Source of the DNA: Eubacterium sp.
Lineage (GTDB): Bacteria > Bacillota > Clostridia > Lachnospirales > Lachnospiraceae
Length of the DNA stretch: 64,000 nucleotides
Assembly: GCA_017433825.1 (NCBI GenBank)
Contig: JAFRGL010000009.1
Span: forward strand, 49,080-113,079
Direction of reading: 5' to 3'
In this document: positions 53,908 through 62,775 of the stretch, one piece after another
How positions within the stretch are numbered: the first letter of the stretch is position 1
Layout: every line of letters starts with the position of its first letter
Notes under the pieces: generated by a model
What the model was told of the DNA's origin: nothing
The model's input: only the letters and a program-made list of their open reading frames with translations
Databases searched by the model: none
Made by a program: the position numbers and the translations under genes

Positions 53908-54776
53908 CCCTTGGTACCTCCTCTCGATACACCCGCCATGATTTTCCTGCGGAAAATCAGGAACAGCACGATAAGGGGTACGGAAACCACCACCACGGCG
54001 GCCATCATGGCCGGCATGTTTTCACGGCCGAAGCCGTTTTCACGGATGGCCTGGATACCGTTGGAGACCAGGTAGTAGGCTTCATCGTCGGTGATAAGTC
54101 TCGGCCATACGTAGGAATTCCAGCACTCGATGACCTTCAGGATGGTAATGGTCACCAGCGTAGGCCGGCAGATGGGAATCATTACCTTCAGGAGGTATTT
54201 CATGTCCGAGGTGCCGTCCACCTTGGCCGCCTTGTACAGCTCGTCCGGAATCTGTTCAAAGTTCTCCTTGAGCAGGTATATGTAGAAGACGGACGTCACC
54301 GACGGAAGTATCAGGCCCAGGAACGTATTTCTTAAGCCCCAGTTGGTAATGGTCTGGAAATTGGTGATGATGACCAGCTCATTGGGCAGCATCATCAAAG
54401 CCAGGAACAGGGTGAATATCACGTTTTTGCCCTTAAACTCCAGTCTGGAAAAGGCGAAGGCGGAAAGCACCACCACCACCAGCATCAGGCCTGTGGTTAT
54501 CAGGGTGAAAATGATGGTGTTGGAGAAATATTTTCCTAAAGGCACCGTGTTGAAGGCATCCAGATAGTTCTGGAACGTGGGCTGCGTGGTGAACAGCTTC
54601 GGGATGAATTCCGAGTTGTAGGAGCTGTAGCTCTTCACGGAGGTCAGTACCATCCAGTAGAAGGGGAAAAGCACAATTACGCCCCAGATCACCAGCAGGA
54701 TATAGACAATGGTTTTGCCGATACGGCCGCGTACCCTGGAGGACTTTTCAATTTTCGCGTAATCTGTCGAATTCAT
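53904..54776 (-). CDS. carbohydrate ABC transporter permease (MalG/UgpE type)
   Basis: A 290-residue inner membrane permease with six helices. The coupling-loop motif EAA reads YKAAKVDGTSDMKYLLKVMI, then PICRPTLVT, which contacts the ATPase. Other marks are VLFPFYWMVLTSVKSYSSYN at the start, the long periplasmic entry, and MMLPNELVIITNFQTITNWG. It forms the translocation pore with the partner permease upstream (12-base gap), fed by the binding lipoprotein downstream. Confidence 0.95.
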   Translation of the reverse strand: MNSTDYAKIEKSSRVRGRIGKTIVYILLVIWGVIVLFPFYWMVLTSVKSYSSYNSEFIPKLFTTQPTFQNYLDAFNTVPLGKYFSNTIIFTLITTGLMLVVVVLSAFAFSRLEFKGKNVIFTLFLALMMLPNELVIITNFQTITNWGLRNTFLGLILPSVTSVFYIYLLKENFEQIPDELYKAAKVDGTSDMKYLLKVMIPICRPTLVTITILKVIECWNSYVWPRLITDDEAYYLVSNGIQAIRENGFGRENMPAMMAAVVVVSVPLIVLFLIFRRKIMAGVSRGGTKG

Positions 54777-54788
54777 TTCCGGTCCTCC

Positions 54789-55682
54789 TTAGTAATGAAC
54801 TTTCTTCCTGCTCACCAGGAGGTTGATGCAGGTGATGGTCAGTACAATGGCAAACAGTATCAGGGCCGCCGCCGCGGCAAATGAAGGATAACCGCCCGAA
54901 TCGCTGTACAGCATATCGAGCACGTAGCCCACAATGGTGTTCATTCCCGCGGCGTTCAGGTTGGTCCCGAACAGGGCCACCGCGTCTGAATAGGCCTTAA
55001 AGGCGCCGATGAAACCGGTAATAATCAGGTAAAACAGCATCGGCGATATCATGGGCAGGGTTATCTTCGTAAATATCCGCCATTTCGGCGTGGCATCCAC
55101 CCGGGCCACCTTGTAATAATCCTGGTTGACCGAGGCCAGCGCACTGGTCAGGATCAGGATCTTGAAGGGCATGACCACCCAGATGGTATAGAAGCAGAGC
55201 ACGAACATTTTCGCCCAGTAGGGACCTTCGATGAAGTCCACCGACTGCCCGCCGAAGGCATTAATCAGCAGGTTTATCAGGCCGTCGGTGTAGGCGGTTT
55301 TCTTGAACAGGATCATGAAAACCAGGCCTACCGCCAGGGTATTGGTCACGTAGGGCAGGAAATAAATGGTCTGGAACAGTTCTTTCAGCTTCTTAATCGA
55401 ACTTAAGCCAAGGGAAATCAGAAGCGCGATGCCTGTGGAGACCGGCACGGTAATGATAACCAGGATGAAGGTGTTCTTCACCGCCTGCAGGAAATAAGTC
55501 GTGTCGTGCAGCACGTAGGAGAAGTTGTAGGCACCCACCCCGAAGAAGGTCTGGGTCACGGAATTGTAGCCTTCTTCGACGGAATAGGCGATTACGTCGA
55601 ACAGGGGATAAACCGTGAAGATTCCCAGGAAGATAATAGCCGGCAGAAGGTACAGCCAGGCTTTTGCATTATTCTTGTACAT
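54789..55682 (-). CDS. carbohydrate ABC transporter permease (MalF/UgpA type)
   Basis: A 297-residue six-helix permease. Family signs are AWLYLLPAIIFLGIFTVYPL, the EAA loop YYKVARVDATPKWRIFTKIT followed by LPMISPMLF, and GFIGAFKAYSDAVALFG. The open frame reaches 55718, overlapping the ATPase gene, but the ATG at 55682 (MYKNNAKAW) fits homologues and lies 22 bases after the ATPase stop with GGAGG about 11 bases upstream. Together with the MalG-type subunit it makes the heterodimeric pore of the importer. Confidence 0.94.
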   Translation of the reverse strand: MYKNNAKAWLYLLPAIIFLGIFTVYPLFDVIAYSVEEGYNSVTQTFFGVGAYNFSYVLHDTTYFLQAVKNTFILVIITVPVSTGIALLISLGLSSIKKLKELFQTIYFLPYVTNTLAVGLVFMILFKKTAYTDGLINLLINAFGGQSVDFIEGPYWAKMFVLCFYTIWVVMPFKILILTSALASVNQDYYKVARVDATPKWRIFTKITLPMISPMLFYLIITGFIGAFKAYSDAVALFGTNLNAAGMNTIVGYVLDMLYSDSGGYPSFAAAAALILFAIVLTITCINLLVSRKKVHY

Positions 55683-55704
55683 CCTTTCTTGCGCCTCCCG
55701 TCTG

Positions 55705-56850
55705 TTACATCCTGTCAAGGAGTTCCCGGTTTACCGGCACGGAGGGTTCGTCCGCCGTGAAATAAATCCGCTCTTCGGTCTCCTTGTCGAAAATATGCAC
55801 CTTGAAGGGTTTCAGGTTGAAACGTACGGCGGATGAAGATGTATCCACCTTGTCTTCCGCAGGAATAATCGAGCGGATGGCCACGCCGTCCAGCGCGTCG
55901 TGGTAGGAAACCACGGACGTATCCCGGCCCATGACCTCTACAGCGCTTAAGCGGCAGGTCAGTGCGCCGGCATCATCCAGGACAAATCCTTCCGGACGCA
56001 CACCCACGTAAACTTCCCTGTCTTCCACGCCGGAAATATCCAGCACCGGCTCATTCCCGATGTACAGCACGCCGTCTTTCACGCAGCCGGAGAAAACATT
56101 GATGGGCGGGGTGCCCAGGAATTTGGCCACGAACAGGTTGACCGGGTCGTCATATACGGTCTGGGGCTTTCCTATCTGCTGCACCCTGCCTTCCTTCATA
56201 ACCACGATCATGTCCGAAATACTCATGGCTTCCTCCTGATCATGGGTAACGAAAATAGTGGTAACGCCCGTCTCCCGCTGAATCCTCCGGATTTCCTCCC
56301 TGGTCTGCAGACGCAGCCTGGCATCCAGATTGGACAGGGGCTCGTCCAGAAGCAGCACGCGCGGAATCTTCACCAGTGCCCGGGCGATTGCCACCCGCTG
56401 CTGCTGGCCGCCGGACAGTGCCGCGGGCTTTCTGTCCATATACTTTTCAATCTGCACAAGCTTCGCCGCTGCCTCAACTTTCTCCTTCATCTGTTCCTTG
56501 GTCAGCTTATCCGCGCCTTTCAGGTTTTCCAGCGGGAACATGATGTTCTGGCGCACGGTCAGATGGGGATAGAGGGCGTAGTTCTGGAACACCATGCCCA
56601 CGCCTCGTTTCTCAGGCGGAAGACCGGTTACATCCTCATCGTCAAAGAGAATCCTGCCCTCCGTAGGCGCTTCCAGGCCGCAGATCAGATTCAGCGTGGT
56701 GCTTTTTCCGCAGCCGGAAGGCCCCAGAAGCCCGATAAGCTTGCCGTCCGGGATTTCGAAATTGAAGCTGTCCACGGCAACGACTTCTCCTTTGATCTTC
56801 TTGTTCAAATTGGGGTATCTTTTCGTAAGGTTCTGAAGTACGACTTTCAT
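55705..56850 (-). CDS. carbohydrate ABC transporter ATP-binding protein (MsmK/UgpC type)
   Basis: A 381-residue cytoplasmic ATPase. Walker A GLLGPSGCGKSTTLNLICGL, Q-loop MVFQNYALYPHLTV, signature LSGGQQQRVAIARALVKIP, Walker B VLLLDEPLSNLDARLR and switch His in IFVTHDQEEAMS. The C-terminal ~140 residues form the TOBE/MOP-like regulatory domain (DREVYVGVRPEGFVL). Unusually the ATPase gene comes first and the binding protein last in the operon, and all three transporter parts are present. Structured element B lies directly upstream, overlapping the likely promoter area. Confidence 0.95.
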   Translation of the reverse strand: MKVVLQNLTKRYPNLNKKIKGEVVAVDSFNFEIPDGKLIGLLGPSGCGKSTTLNLICGLEAPTEGRILFDDEDVTGLPPEKRGVGMVFQNYALYPHLTVRQNIMFPLENLKGADKLTKEQMKEKVEAAAKLVQIEKYMDRKPAALSGGQQQRVAIARALVKIPRVLLLDEPLSNLDARLRLQTREEIRRIQRETGVTTIFVTHDQEEAMSISDMIVVMKEGRVQQIGKPQTVYDDPVNLFVAKFLGTPPINVFSGCVKDGVLYIGNEPVLDISGVEDREVYVGVRPEGFVLDDAGALTCRLSAVEVMGRDTSVVSYHDALDGVAIRSIIPAEDKVDTSSSAVRFNLKPFKVHIFDKETEERIYFTADEPSVPVNRELLDRM

Positions 56851-56885
56851 ATTCTGAATCAGCCCTTTCTATAATCTATACACGA

Positions 56886-57029
56886 ACACATGGCCTGAAT
56901 GTATTCTGAAGGGAACATCCGCAGCCCCGGCACTTTGCGATTCGTGAACAAAGTGAACGAGAGCATTAGTGCCGTTGGAGCGAGGACTAAGCGAGAGCGG
57001 TTCCCGGAAGAAACATTCAGGACGTGTGT
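56886..57029. ncRNA. structured RNA-like element, copy B
   Basis: A 144-bp element, homologous to that at 27286-27427. Outer arms ACACATGGCCTGAATGT and ACATTCAGGACGTGTGT pair at 15 of 17 positions. Inner stems: GGGAAC/GTTCCC (56911-56916 / 57000-57005) and GGCACT/AGTGCC (56929-56934 / 56968-56973). Blocks CATCCGCAGCCCCGG, ACTTTGCGATTCG, CGAGAGCATTAGT, GGAGCGAGGACTAAGCGAGA and CGGAAGAAACAT are shared with copy A, while the 56946-56957 loop differs fully. It lies between the S66 gene stop and the start of the ABC ATPase gene, so it may be part of a leader for the importer, or a passive mobile element. Confidence 0.75.
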
Positions 57030-57036
57030 TTTCTGA

Positions 57037-58068
57037 TTATTGCAATATGGTTTTTAAAGTAAGCCGGCCGCTCTCTGCGCGGACCTTCGCGCAGGCTCCG
57101 GAGACGATGGGCATCTGCGGCGGCAGGTGTCCGATGTCCACATCCATGAAAATGGGCACTTTGTATTTCTCCAGGATTCCGGTTACTGCATTGATACGGT
57201 TCATTCCCGCGAAATCATCGTCGAAATGATAAGCCCGCCCGATAAGGAAGCCCGACACATGGGCAAACCAGCCGGCTGCATCCAGCTGCCATAAAGCCCT
57301 GCGGATGCCCATCGGATTCAAATCGCAGCTTTCGATAAACCACAGGATGCCGTCGTCCTTGTACTTTTCGGCAAATTCCGGAGCCTTGTCAAATTTTGTC
57401 CCGCACAGGGTCTGCAGGCAGTCCAGGCAGCCGCCGATAAGGCGTCCGGAAACTGACGCATCCGTTCTGCCGTCCGGCGTAAACACCTGCATGCAGTAAG
57501 GCTCGGCCGCATTGTAGGGAACCAGCGGATTTTCGGCATCCTTTATCTGGTCCTTCTCCCATTTGTCATAACTGGCAAAGGCCAGCTTTTTCCCGGTCAG
57601 AAGGTCCAGGCAGTCATTTATGGCAGGATGCCAGGGCTCCATGCCGAAATTGGCCGCACAGGGTCCGTAGATGGCCGCGGTATCGCAAAGTGTCGGCAGG
57701 GTAAAGGTCAGGTTCGTATTGTCCGAATACCCCAGGTACCATTTTGGAGGCGCCTTCGCGATTCCCTCGAAATCCACGAAAGGCAGATCCTCGCACATGG
57801 TCTCTCCGCCCCCGCAGGAAATAATGACGTCACATCGGTCGTTCAGGAAGAAATCGTTGATTTCCGCCCCGCATTTTTCCGGCGTATTGCTTTTGCCCAG
57901 GCCCTTGTCTTCATATACGTTGGGCCCCTTGACCGTCCGGAAGCCTTTGGCTTCCAGCTTTGCCACCGCGGATTCGAAACAGGTGCGGTAAGGCTCGGTA
58001 ACACAGCCGAAGGAGGGGGCAATATAGCCGATCCTCCCGTTTTCCTTTAAAAATTCCGGATATCTCAT
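57037..58068 (-). CDS. S66-family LD-carboxypeptidase-like protein (MccF/LdcA type)
   Basis: A 343-residue cytoplasmic serine peptidase homologue. The opening GRIGYIAPSFGCVTEPY and the ISCGGGETMCEDLPFVDFEG strand are typical of the family. Catalytic Ser in WYLGYSDNTNLTF (about residue 115), Glu in ILWFIESCDLNP, and His in MDVDIGHLPPQMPIVSG. S66 enzymes remove the terminal D-Ala of wall tetrapeptides, or detoxify microcin C-type peptides. The PPQMPI text and overall length lean to the MccF-like branch. It has its own promoter but reads toward element B and the importer operon, so co-transcription with them is possible. Confidence 0.9.
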   Translation of the reverse strand: MRYPEFLKENGRIGYIAPSFGCVTEPYRTCFESAVAKLEAKGFRTVKGPNVYEDKGLGKSNTPEKCGAEINDFFLNDRCDVIISCGGGETMCEDLPFVDFEGIAKAPPKWYLGYSDNTNLTFTLPTLCDTAAIYGPCAANFGMEPWHPAINDCLDLLTGKKLAFASYDKWEKDQIKDAENPLVPYNAAEPYCMQVFTPDGRTDASVSGRLIGGCLDCLQTLCGTKFDKAPEFAEKYKDDGILWFIESCDLNPMGIRRALWQLDAAGWFAHVSGFLIGRAYHFDDDFAGMNRINAVTGILEKYKVPIFMDVDIGHLPPQMPIVSGACAKVRAESGRLTLKTILQ

Positions 58069-58123
58069 CGTTGTCTCCAGGTCGTATTGCAGTTTTATTT
58101 ACGAATGGTATTTTTTCACCTTG

Positions 58124-58152
58124 ATTATAACCGTCTTTTCCCTGTGAGTAAA
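58124..58152 (-). promoter_or_regulatory. promoter of the S66 peptidase gene
   Basis: On the minus strand: TTTACT, 17-base spacer, perfect TATAAT. The following TATAATCAAGGTGAAAAAAT block resembles that of araD. Confidence 0.7.
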
Positions 58153-58222
58153 GAATAAAGAACGCAGCGTTTAAGCCTCCCTTATGTTCCGGAATCAGCC
58201 GGAGAGCATTGCTTCAGCATAC

Positions 58223-58251
58223 TTTGTTTTTGGCGGAAGCTATGCTATAAT
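58223..58251 (+). promoter_or_regulatory. promoter of the five-gene catabolic operon
   Basis: TTTGTT, 17-base spacer, perfect TATAAT with TGC before it (extended -10). A second TATAAT starts at 58261. Divergent from the S66 gene promoter about 75 bases away. Confidence 0.7.
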
Positions 58252-58306
58252 TAAACTGTTATAATGCGTTTCGTTTATTTATTAAATCATCTAAAGGAGA
58301 CAAACC

Positions 58307-59290
58307 ATGCCCAGCAAGAAAACACTGAAACAGATACTTGACGAAAGCAATGAATGCATCCTGGTGCCCTGCGTCTACGACTGCGCTTCCAACCGCGCGG
58401 TGGACATGTGCGGCTTCCCCATCAGCCTTCTCTCCGGCGGCGAACTGTCCTTGAGCATGAACGGCGTAATCGACTACGGCTTCACCGGCCTTACCGATCT
58501 GGAATGGGTGGTCAGCCGTGTGTCCCAGACCAGCTCCATCCCCCTTATCGCTGATATCGAGGACGGCTTCGGCGGACCCCTGGCGGTTTACCGTGCGGCG
58601 AAAAGGCTTTCCAGAGCCGGCGCGGCAGCCATCCAGCTGGAAGACACCGCCGATATGGAAGAATCCACCCGGATCCTGCCCAGGGATCAGTATCTGGCCA
58701 AGGTACGCGCTGCCCTGGATGCCCTGGAAGGCTCCAACTGCCTGCTTATCGCCCGCAGCAACGCCGACCCCTTCAACCCGGAAGAAATGAAGGAAGGCTG
58801 CGAACGGCTGCAGGAAGCCATTAATATCGGCGCGGAGCGCGGACAGTTCGTTATTGCCATGATGGTAGCCATCATCAACTATGAACAGGCTGCGGAGATG
58901 GCCAAAATCGTCACCGGCCCGAAGATTTTCGCGGACGTACGCGCGGAAAAGGGCGAAGACGGACATTATCATCCGTCAGTTACCATGGAACAGCTGACCG
59001 ACCTCGGCTTCTGCATGTGCAGCACCCACTACACCTTAAAGGCTGCCATGGAAGGCATGCTGGAGCATGGCCTTCAGAATTTTAAGAACAAGAGCGTGGA
59101 ATACACCTTCGAGAACGCCCCGGCTTCCGGTCTGGAAAGCTTCTCCGCCTCCGGCATGTTTGACCCCCAGGCTTATATGGAGCTGGAACGCGAATTCACC
59201 CACGCCGACAAGGAATACACCATTGTAGGCCACAAGGTGGAAGGCTATCCGGAAGGCTTCGTACGCCCGAACATCAAGGACAAGATTTAA
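58307..59290 (+). CDS. PEP-mutase/isocitrate-lyase superfamily protein
   Basis: A 327-residue TIM-barrel protein. The Mg2+ site appears as LIADIEDGFGGPLAVYRAAK (family: D-x-D-x-G-Y/F-G) and the next strand as AAAIQLEDTADMEESTRIL. In isocitrate and methylisocitrate lyases this second strand carries the K-x-CGH catalytic Cys loop; here TADMEES replaces it, so those activities are not expected. LLIARSNADPFNPEEMKEGC and LGFCMCSTHYTLKAAMEG are also family strands. It may cleave or form a C-C bond next to a carboxylate. First gene of an operon with amidohydrolase, dehydrogenase, kinase and epimerase; AAAGGAG precedes the ATG. Confidence 0.85.
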   Translation: MPSKKTLKQILDESNECILVPCVYDCASNRAVDMCGFPISLLSGGELSLSMNGVIDYGFTGLTDLEWVVSRVSQTSSIPLIADIEDGFGGPLAVYRAAKRLSRAGAAAIQLEDTADMEESTRILPRDQYLAKVRAALDALEGSNCLLIARSNADPFNPEEMKEGCERLQEAINIGAERGQFVIAMMVAIINYEQAAEMAKIVTGPKIFADVRAEKGEDGHYHPSVTMEQLTDLGFCMCSTHYTLKAAMEGMLEHGLQNFKNKSVEYTFENAPASGLESFSASGMFDPQAYMELEREFTHADKEYTIVGHKVEGYPEGFVRPNIKDKI

Positions 59291-59293
59291 ATC

Positions 59294-60214
59294 ATGGGAA
59301 AATACATTGACGCCCACGTGCACCTTGTGCCGGAAGACGCGGTGGGAAAACGGTTCGAACCGCTGGATTCGGAGCTGGCCCCCTACGGCTTCCGGCACAC
59401 CCACGAGGGTGATTTCTATGCCCTGCCGCCCTACATGCACGACAGTCAGTTTACCGCCGATACGCTGGTGAAAATGATGGACGTCTACGGGGTGGAGTAC
59501 GCGGTTATCCAGCAGACCCCCTTATCCCCGCAGAATGAAGCGACAGCCCGGGCGGTGGAAAAATATCCGGACAGGCTGGCAGGCGCCATGATGCTGGCAC
59601 CTGCGGAGGGCTGGCAGGCCGAAATGGATTACTGGTTCGGCCGGGGACTTAAAAGCATTAAATTTGAAATGCGTTCCTACGCCTGTGAGAAAATGTTTCC
59701 TTTTGTCCGCTACAACGAACCGCCTCTTCTGGAAATGTTCCGGAAAGCGGGCAGCCTGGGCATGACCGTTACCATTGACACCGCGCCGGTAAATTTTGAT
59801 ATTTATACCCCGGACGCGCTGTACGAAGCGGTATCCGCCTGTCCGGATACCCGGTTTGTCATCTGCCATATGGGTTACCCCATGCCCGTCGACACGCCGG
59901 AACGTAAAGAAAAATGGCGGAAAATGATCGCCGTTGCCGCCCTTCCCAACTGCTGGCTGGATTTGTGCGCCATGCCGGATTTCTTCGACGCGGAAGGCTG
60001 GCCCTTCCCCACGGCGCTGTCCCTGCTGGGCGAAGTAAAGAAAGCCGTCGGCTGCAGAAAGCTGCTCTGGGGCTCCGACATTCCCGGTACCTTAAACCGG
60101 GCCACCTACCCCCAGATGCAGGAAATGTTCCGCCGGGCGGATCTTACGGAAGAAGAACTGGTGGACATTTATTACAATAATGCACTGACAGCCTACACGC
60201 TTCCGCTTAAATGA
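59294..60214 (+). CDS. amidohydrolase-2 family protein (decarboxylase/lactonase-like)
   Basis: A 306-residue TIM-barrel metal enzyme of the PF04909 family, which holds ACMSD-type decarboxylases and lactonases such as LigI. Metal-site marks are IDAHVHLVPEDAV (H-x-H after strand 1), FVICHMGYPMPVD (His after strand 6) and KLLWGSDIPGTLN (Asp after strand 8). SIKFEMRSYACEKMFP lies at the middle of the barrel. The operon has sugar-acid type enzymes, so decarboxylation or ring opening of a sugar lactone is a reasonable guess, not shown. It begins 3 bases after the upstream stop. Confidence 0.88.
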   Translation: MGKYIDAHVHLVPEDAVGKRFEPLDSELAPYGFRHTHEGDFYALPPYMHDSQFTADTLVKMMDVYGVEYAVIQQTPLSPQNEATARAVEKYPDRLAGAMMLAPAEGWQAEMDYWFGRGLKSIKFEMRSYACEKMFPFVRYNEPPLLEMFRKAGSLGMTVTIDTAPVNFDIYTPDALYEAVSACPDTRFVICHMGYPMPVDTPERKEKWRKMIAVAALPNCWLDLCAMPDFFDAEGWPFPTALSLLGEVKKAVGCRKLLWGSDIPGTLNRATYPQMQEMFRRADLTEEELVDIYYNNALTAYTLPLK

Positions 60215-60242
60215 TGCATAAACCCACACAGGAGAATTCTTT

Positions 60243-61226
60243 ATGAAGAAAATCGTAAACTTTTTCGGGGACAATACCGCCCTTTCCGTCTCCCTGAACC
60301 GCAAGGCGGAGGAGTATGCCGAATCCCTCGGCCTGGAATACAGCTGGGCGCCGCAGCTTCCCTATTCACAGGAAGCCGTTATCTCCGCCCTGCAGGAAGC
60401 GGACGCCGGCATCATCAATACCGAACCCTACGGCGAACCGGTATTCTCCCGTATCAAAAACGGTGCGAAGCTGCTGGTCCGTTTCGGCGTCGGTTATGAC
60501 AATGTGGACCTTGCCGCTGCGACTGCCGCAGGCATTGCCGTCGCCCGCACCACCGGCGCCAACGCATCCGCCGTGGCAGAAACCGCGCTTCTGCTGGTCC
60601 TGGCCTGCCGCCGGAAGCTGAACCGGGCACAGGCACAGGTAAAAGCCGGCCTCTGGGGAAAGGACGTGGGAAGCGAGCTTATCGGCGGAACCGCCGGCAT
60701 CGTGGGCTTCGGCCATGTGGGCCGTATTTTTGCCCGGCTGCTTTCCGGCTTTGACTGCGCGGTGCTTGTCTATGATCCGATGCTCACAGAGGAAGACGCT
60801 GCAGCTGCCGGTGTGAAAAAGGCCTCCCTGGAGGAGCTTTTCGCCCTGTCGGACGCAGTCAGCATCCACGCGCCGTTAACGGACGAAACCCGCGGCCTGA
60901 TAGGCGCGGATCTGCTGGACCTGATGAAACCGGAAGCCGTCCTTGTCAATACTGCCCGCGGCGGCATCGTGGACGAGGATGCCCTGACGGACGCCTTAAA
61001 CAGCGGCAGGCTTGCCGGTGCGGGGCTCGACGTATTCGCACAGGAGCCTCTTCCCGCGGATTCTCCATTACGTTCCGCCGAAAACCTGATTCTGACGCCG
61101 CACAACGCCAGCCAGTCGGTGGAATCCCTCTGGAATATTTACAAAACGGCCATTGACATCTGCGCGGATTTCTTCGCCGGAAGACCGTCCGCCCATATCC
61201 TGAACCCGGAATATGCCGGCAGATAA
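60243..61226 (+). CDS. D-isomer-specific 2-hydroxyacid dehydrogenase
   Basis: A 327-residue NAD(P)-dependent enzyme related to phosphoglycerate and hydroxypyruvate dehydrogenases. Nucleotide fold GIVGFGHVGRIFARLLSGFD (G-x-G-x-x-G); catalytic Arg in LVNTARGGIVDEDALTDAL, Glu in VFAQEPLPADSPL, His in LILTPHNASQS. VRFGVGYDNVDLAAATAAGI is the typical substrate-loop segment. It reduces a 2-keto acid or oxidises a 2-hydroxy acid. In this operon it probably converts a sugar-acid intermediate. AGGAG lies 8 bases before the ATG. Confidence 0.93.
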   Translation: MKKIVNFFGDNTALSVSLNRKAEEYAESLGLEYSWAPQLPYSQEAVISALQEADAGIINTEPYGEPVFSRIKNGAKLLVRFGVGYDNVDLAAATAAGIAVARTTGANASAVAETALLLVLACRRKLNRAQAQVKAGLWGKDVGSELIGGTAGIVGFGHVGRIFARLLSGFDCAVLVYDPMLTEEDAAAAGVKKASLEELFALSDAVSIHAPLTDETRGLIGADLLDLMKPEAVLVNTARGGIVDEDALTDALNSGRLAGAGLDVFAQEPLPADSPLRSAENLILTPHNASQSVESLWNIYKTAIDICADFFAGRPSAHILNPEYAGR

Positions 61227-61237
61227 GGAAGCCTTTT

Positions 61238-62761
61238 ATGAAATATTATCTTGGAATCGACAATGGCGGCACCACCATCAAGGCCGCCCTCTATGACAGA
61301 ACAGGCAGGGAAATTGCCGTGGTGAGCCGTAAGGGAAAAATGATTGCCCCCGCGCCGGACATCACGGAATGCGACATGGACCGGATGTGGGAAATGAACT
61401 GCGAAGTGATCCGCGGCGTGCTGGAAACCTCCGGCATTTCCCCGGAGGATATCGCAGGTGTTGCAGTCTGCGGCCACGGAAAAGGCCTCTACCTCTGGGG
61501 TAAAAAAGGCCGTCCGGTCAGGAACGGCATTCTTTCCATGGACAACCGCGCCTACGCCTATGTACGGAAGTGGCAGGAGGACGGCACGGAGGATGCCGTT
61601 TTCGCCCTCTCCTGCCAGCACATCATGACCTGCCAGCCGGTGGCCCTTCTGGCCTGGCTGAAAGACAACGAGCCGGAAATCATCCCCGAAATCCAATGGA
61701 TTTTCGAATGCAAGGACTACACCCGCTTCCGCCTGACCGGCGAAGCAAAGGCGGAGCTTACCGATTACTCCGGCGCGAATTTCGTAAATCTGCACACTGC
61801 GGAATATGACAGGGAACTTCTGGGGCTTTTCGGCCTGGCAGACCTTTATGACGCCCTGCCGCCGCTCATCCGTTCCACAGACCCGGCAGGGTATGTAACG
61901 GAAGAAGCCGCGACGGAATGCGGCCTTAAAGCCGGTACGCCCGTCTTCGGCGGCATGTTCGATATCGATGCCTGCGCCGTGGCGGCGGGTGTGCTGGACG
62001 AGGAAAACATCTGTGTCATTGCCGGCACCTGGAGCATCAATGAATACCCCAGACGCACCCCTGTGACAGACGGCAGCGTGCGGATGAACTCGTATTTCTG
62101 CCTGCCCGGCTACTACCTCATCGAGGAAAGCAGCTCCACTTCGGCGGGAAACAACGAATGGTTTATCAATACCCTGCTGCCGGAGGCGGCCGAGGCGGCA
62201 AAGCAGGCCGGACAGAGTATTTACGATGTGATGAACGGCTGGGTGTCTTCCCTTCCGCCCGAAGAGTTCGTACCGCTTTTCCTGCCGTTCCTGATGGGCA
62301 GCAACGTGCATCCGAACGCCAAAGGCGCTTTCGTAGGTCTTTCCGCCAGCCATACCCGGGCCCACCTGGCCCGCAGCGTCTATGAAGGCATCGTCTACTG
62401 CCATCTGTATCACATGGAAAAGCTGCTGGCTACCAGGGATTCCGCGCCTGGCTGTGTACGTCTGGCGGGCGGCGCAGCGAAATCCGAAATCTGGTCGCAG
62501 ATGTTCGCGGATATCCTGAACCTGCCGGTGGAGCGGGTGGACGTCAATGAAACCGGCGCCTTAGGCTGCGCCATCACCGCAGCCGCAGGCTGCGGCGACT
62601 ACCCGTCGCTTTCGGAAGCCGCGAAGTCCATGAGTCCTTCCGGAAGCCGCCTGCTGCCGGATGAAAACGCCCACGCCTGCTACATGCGGCGGTATACACT
62701 TTACAAAAAACTAATCGACTGCCTGGATCCCCTCTGGGATGATGTGCTGGATTGTATGTAG
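61238..62761 (+). CDS. FGGY-family carbohydrate kinase, L-xylulokinase-like
   Basis: A 507-residue cytoplasmic sugar kinase. Phosphate-1 motif YLGIDNGGTTIKAALYDRTG, catalytic Asp in ILSMDNRAYAYVRKW, and the second domain CVIAGTWSINEYPRRTP, then VRLAGGAAKSEIWSQMFADI with the adenosine site. In my memory of E. coli LyxK/YiaP (L-xylulose kinase), many stretches are alike: GKGLYLW, ILSMDNRA, GHPVSLLRWLK-type QPVALLAWLK, FLPFLMGSNVHPNAKGAFVG. So it most likely phosphorylates L-xylulose or a close ketose; xylulose stereochemistry needs testing. It is followed after 14 bases by a UlaE/SgbU-like epimerase, which uses L-xylulose 5-phosphate. Confidence 0.88.
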   Translation: MKYYLGIDNGGTTIKAALYDRTGREIAVVSRKGKMIAPAPDITECDMDRMWEMNCEVIRGVLETSGISPEDIAGVAVCGHGKGLYLWGKKGRPVRNGILSMDNRAYAYVRKWQEDGTEDAVFALSCQHIMTCQPVALLAWLKDNEPEIIPEIQWIFECKDYTRFRLTGEAKAELTDYSGANFVNLHTAEYDRELLGLFGLADLYDALPPLIRSTDPAGYVTEEAATECGLKAGTPVFGGMFDIDACAVAAGVLDEENICVIAGTWSINEYPRRTPVTDGSVRMNSYFCLPGYYLIEESSSTSAGNNEWFINTLLPEAAEAAKQAGQSIYDVMNGWVSSLPPEEFVPLFLPFLMGSNVHPNAKGAFVGLSASHTRAHLARSVYEGIVYCHLYHMEKLLATRDSAPGCVRLAGGAAKSEIWSQMFADILNLPVERVDVNETGALGCAITAAAGCGDYPSLSEAAKSMSPSGSRLLPDENAHACYMRRYTLYKKLIDCLDPLWDDVLDCM

Positions 62762-62775
62762 TCAGGAGGCCCTCT

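Noticed and set aside
61139-62413. 424-residue open frame on the minus strand
   Set aside because: Antisense to the FGGY kinase with its motifs intact; no ribosome site or domain.
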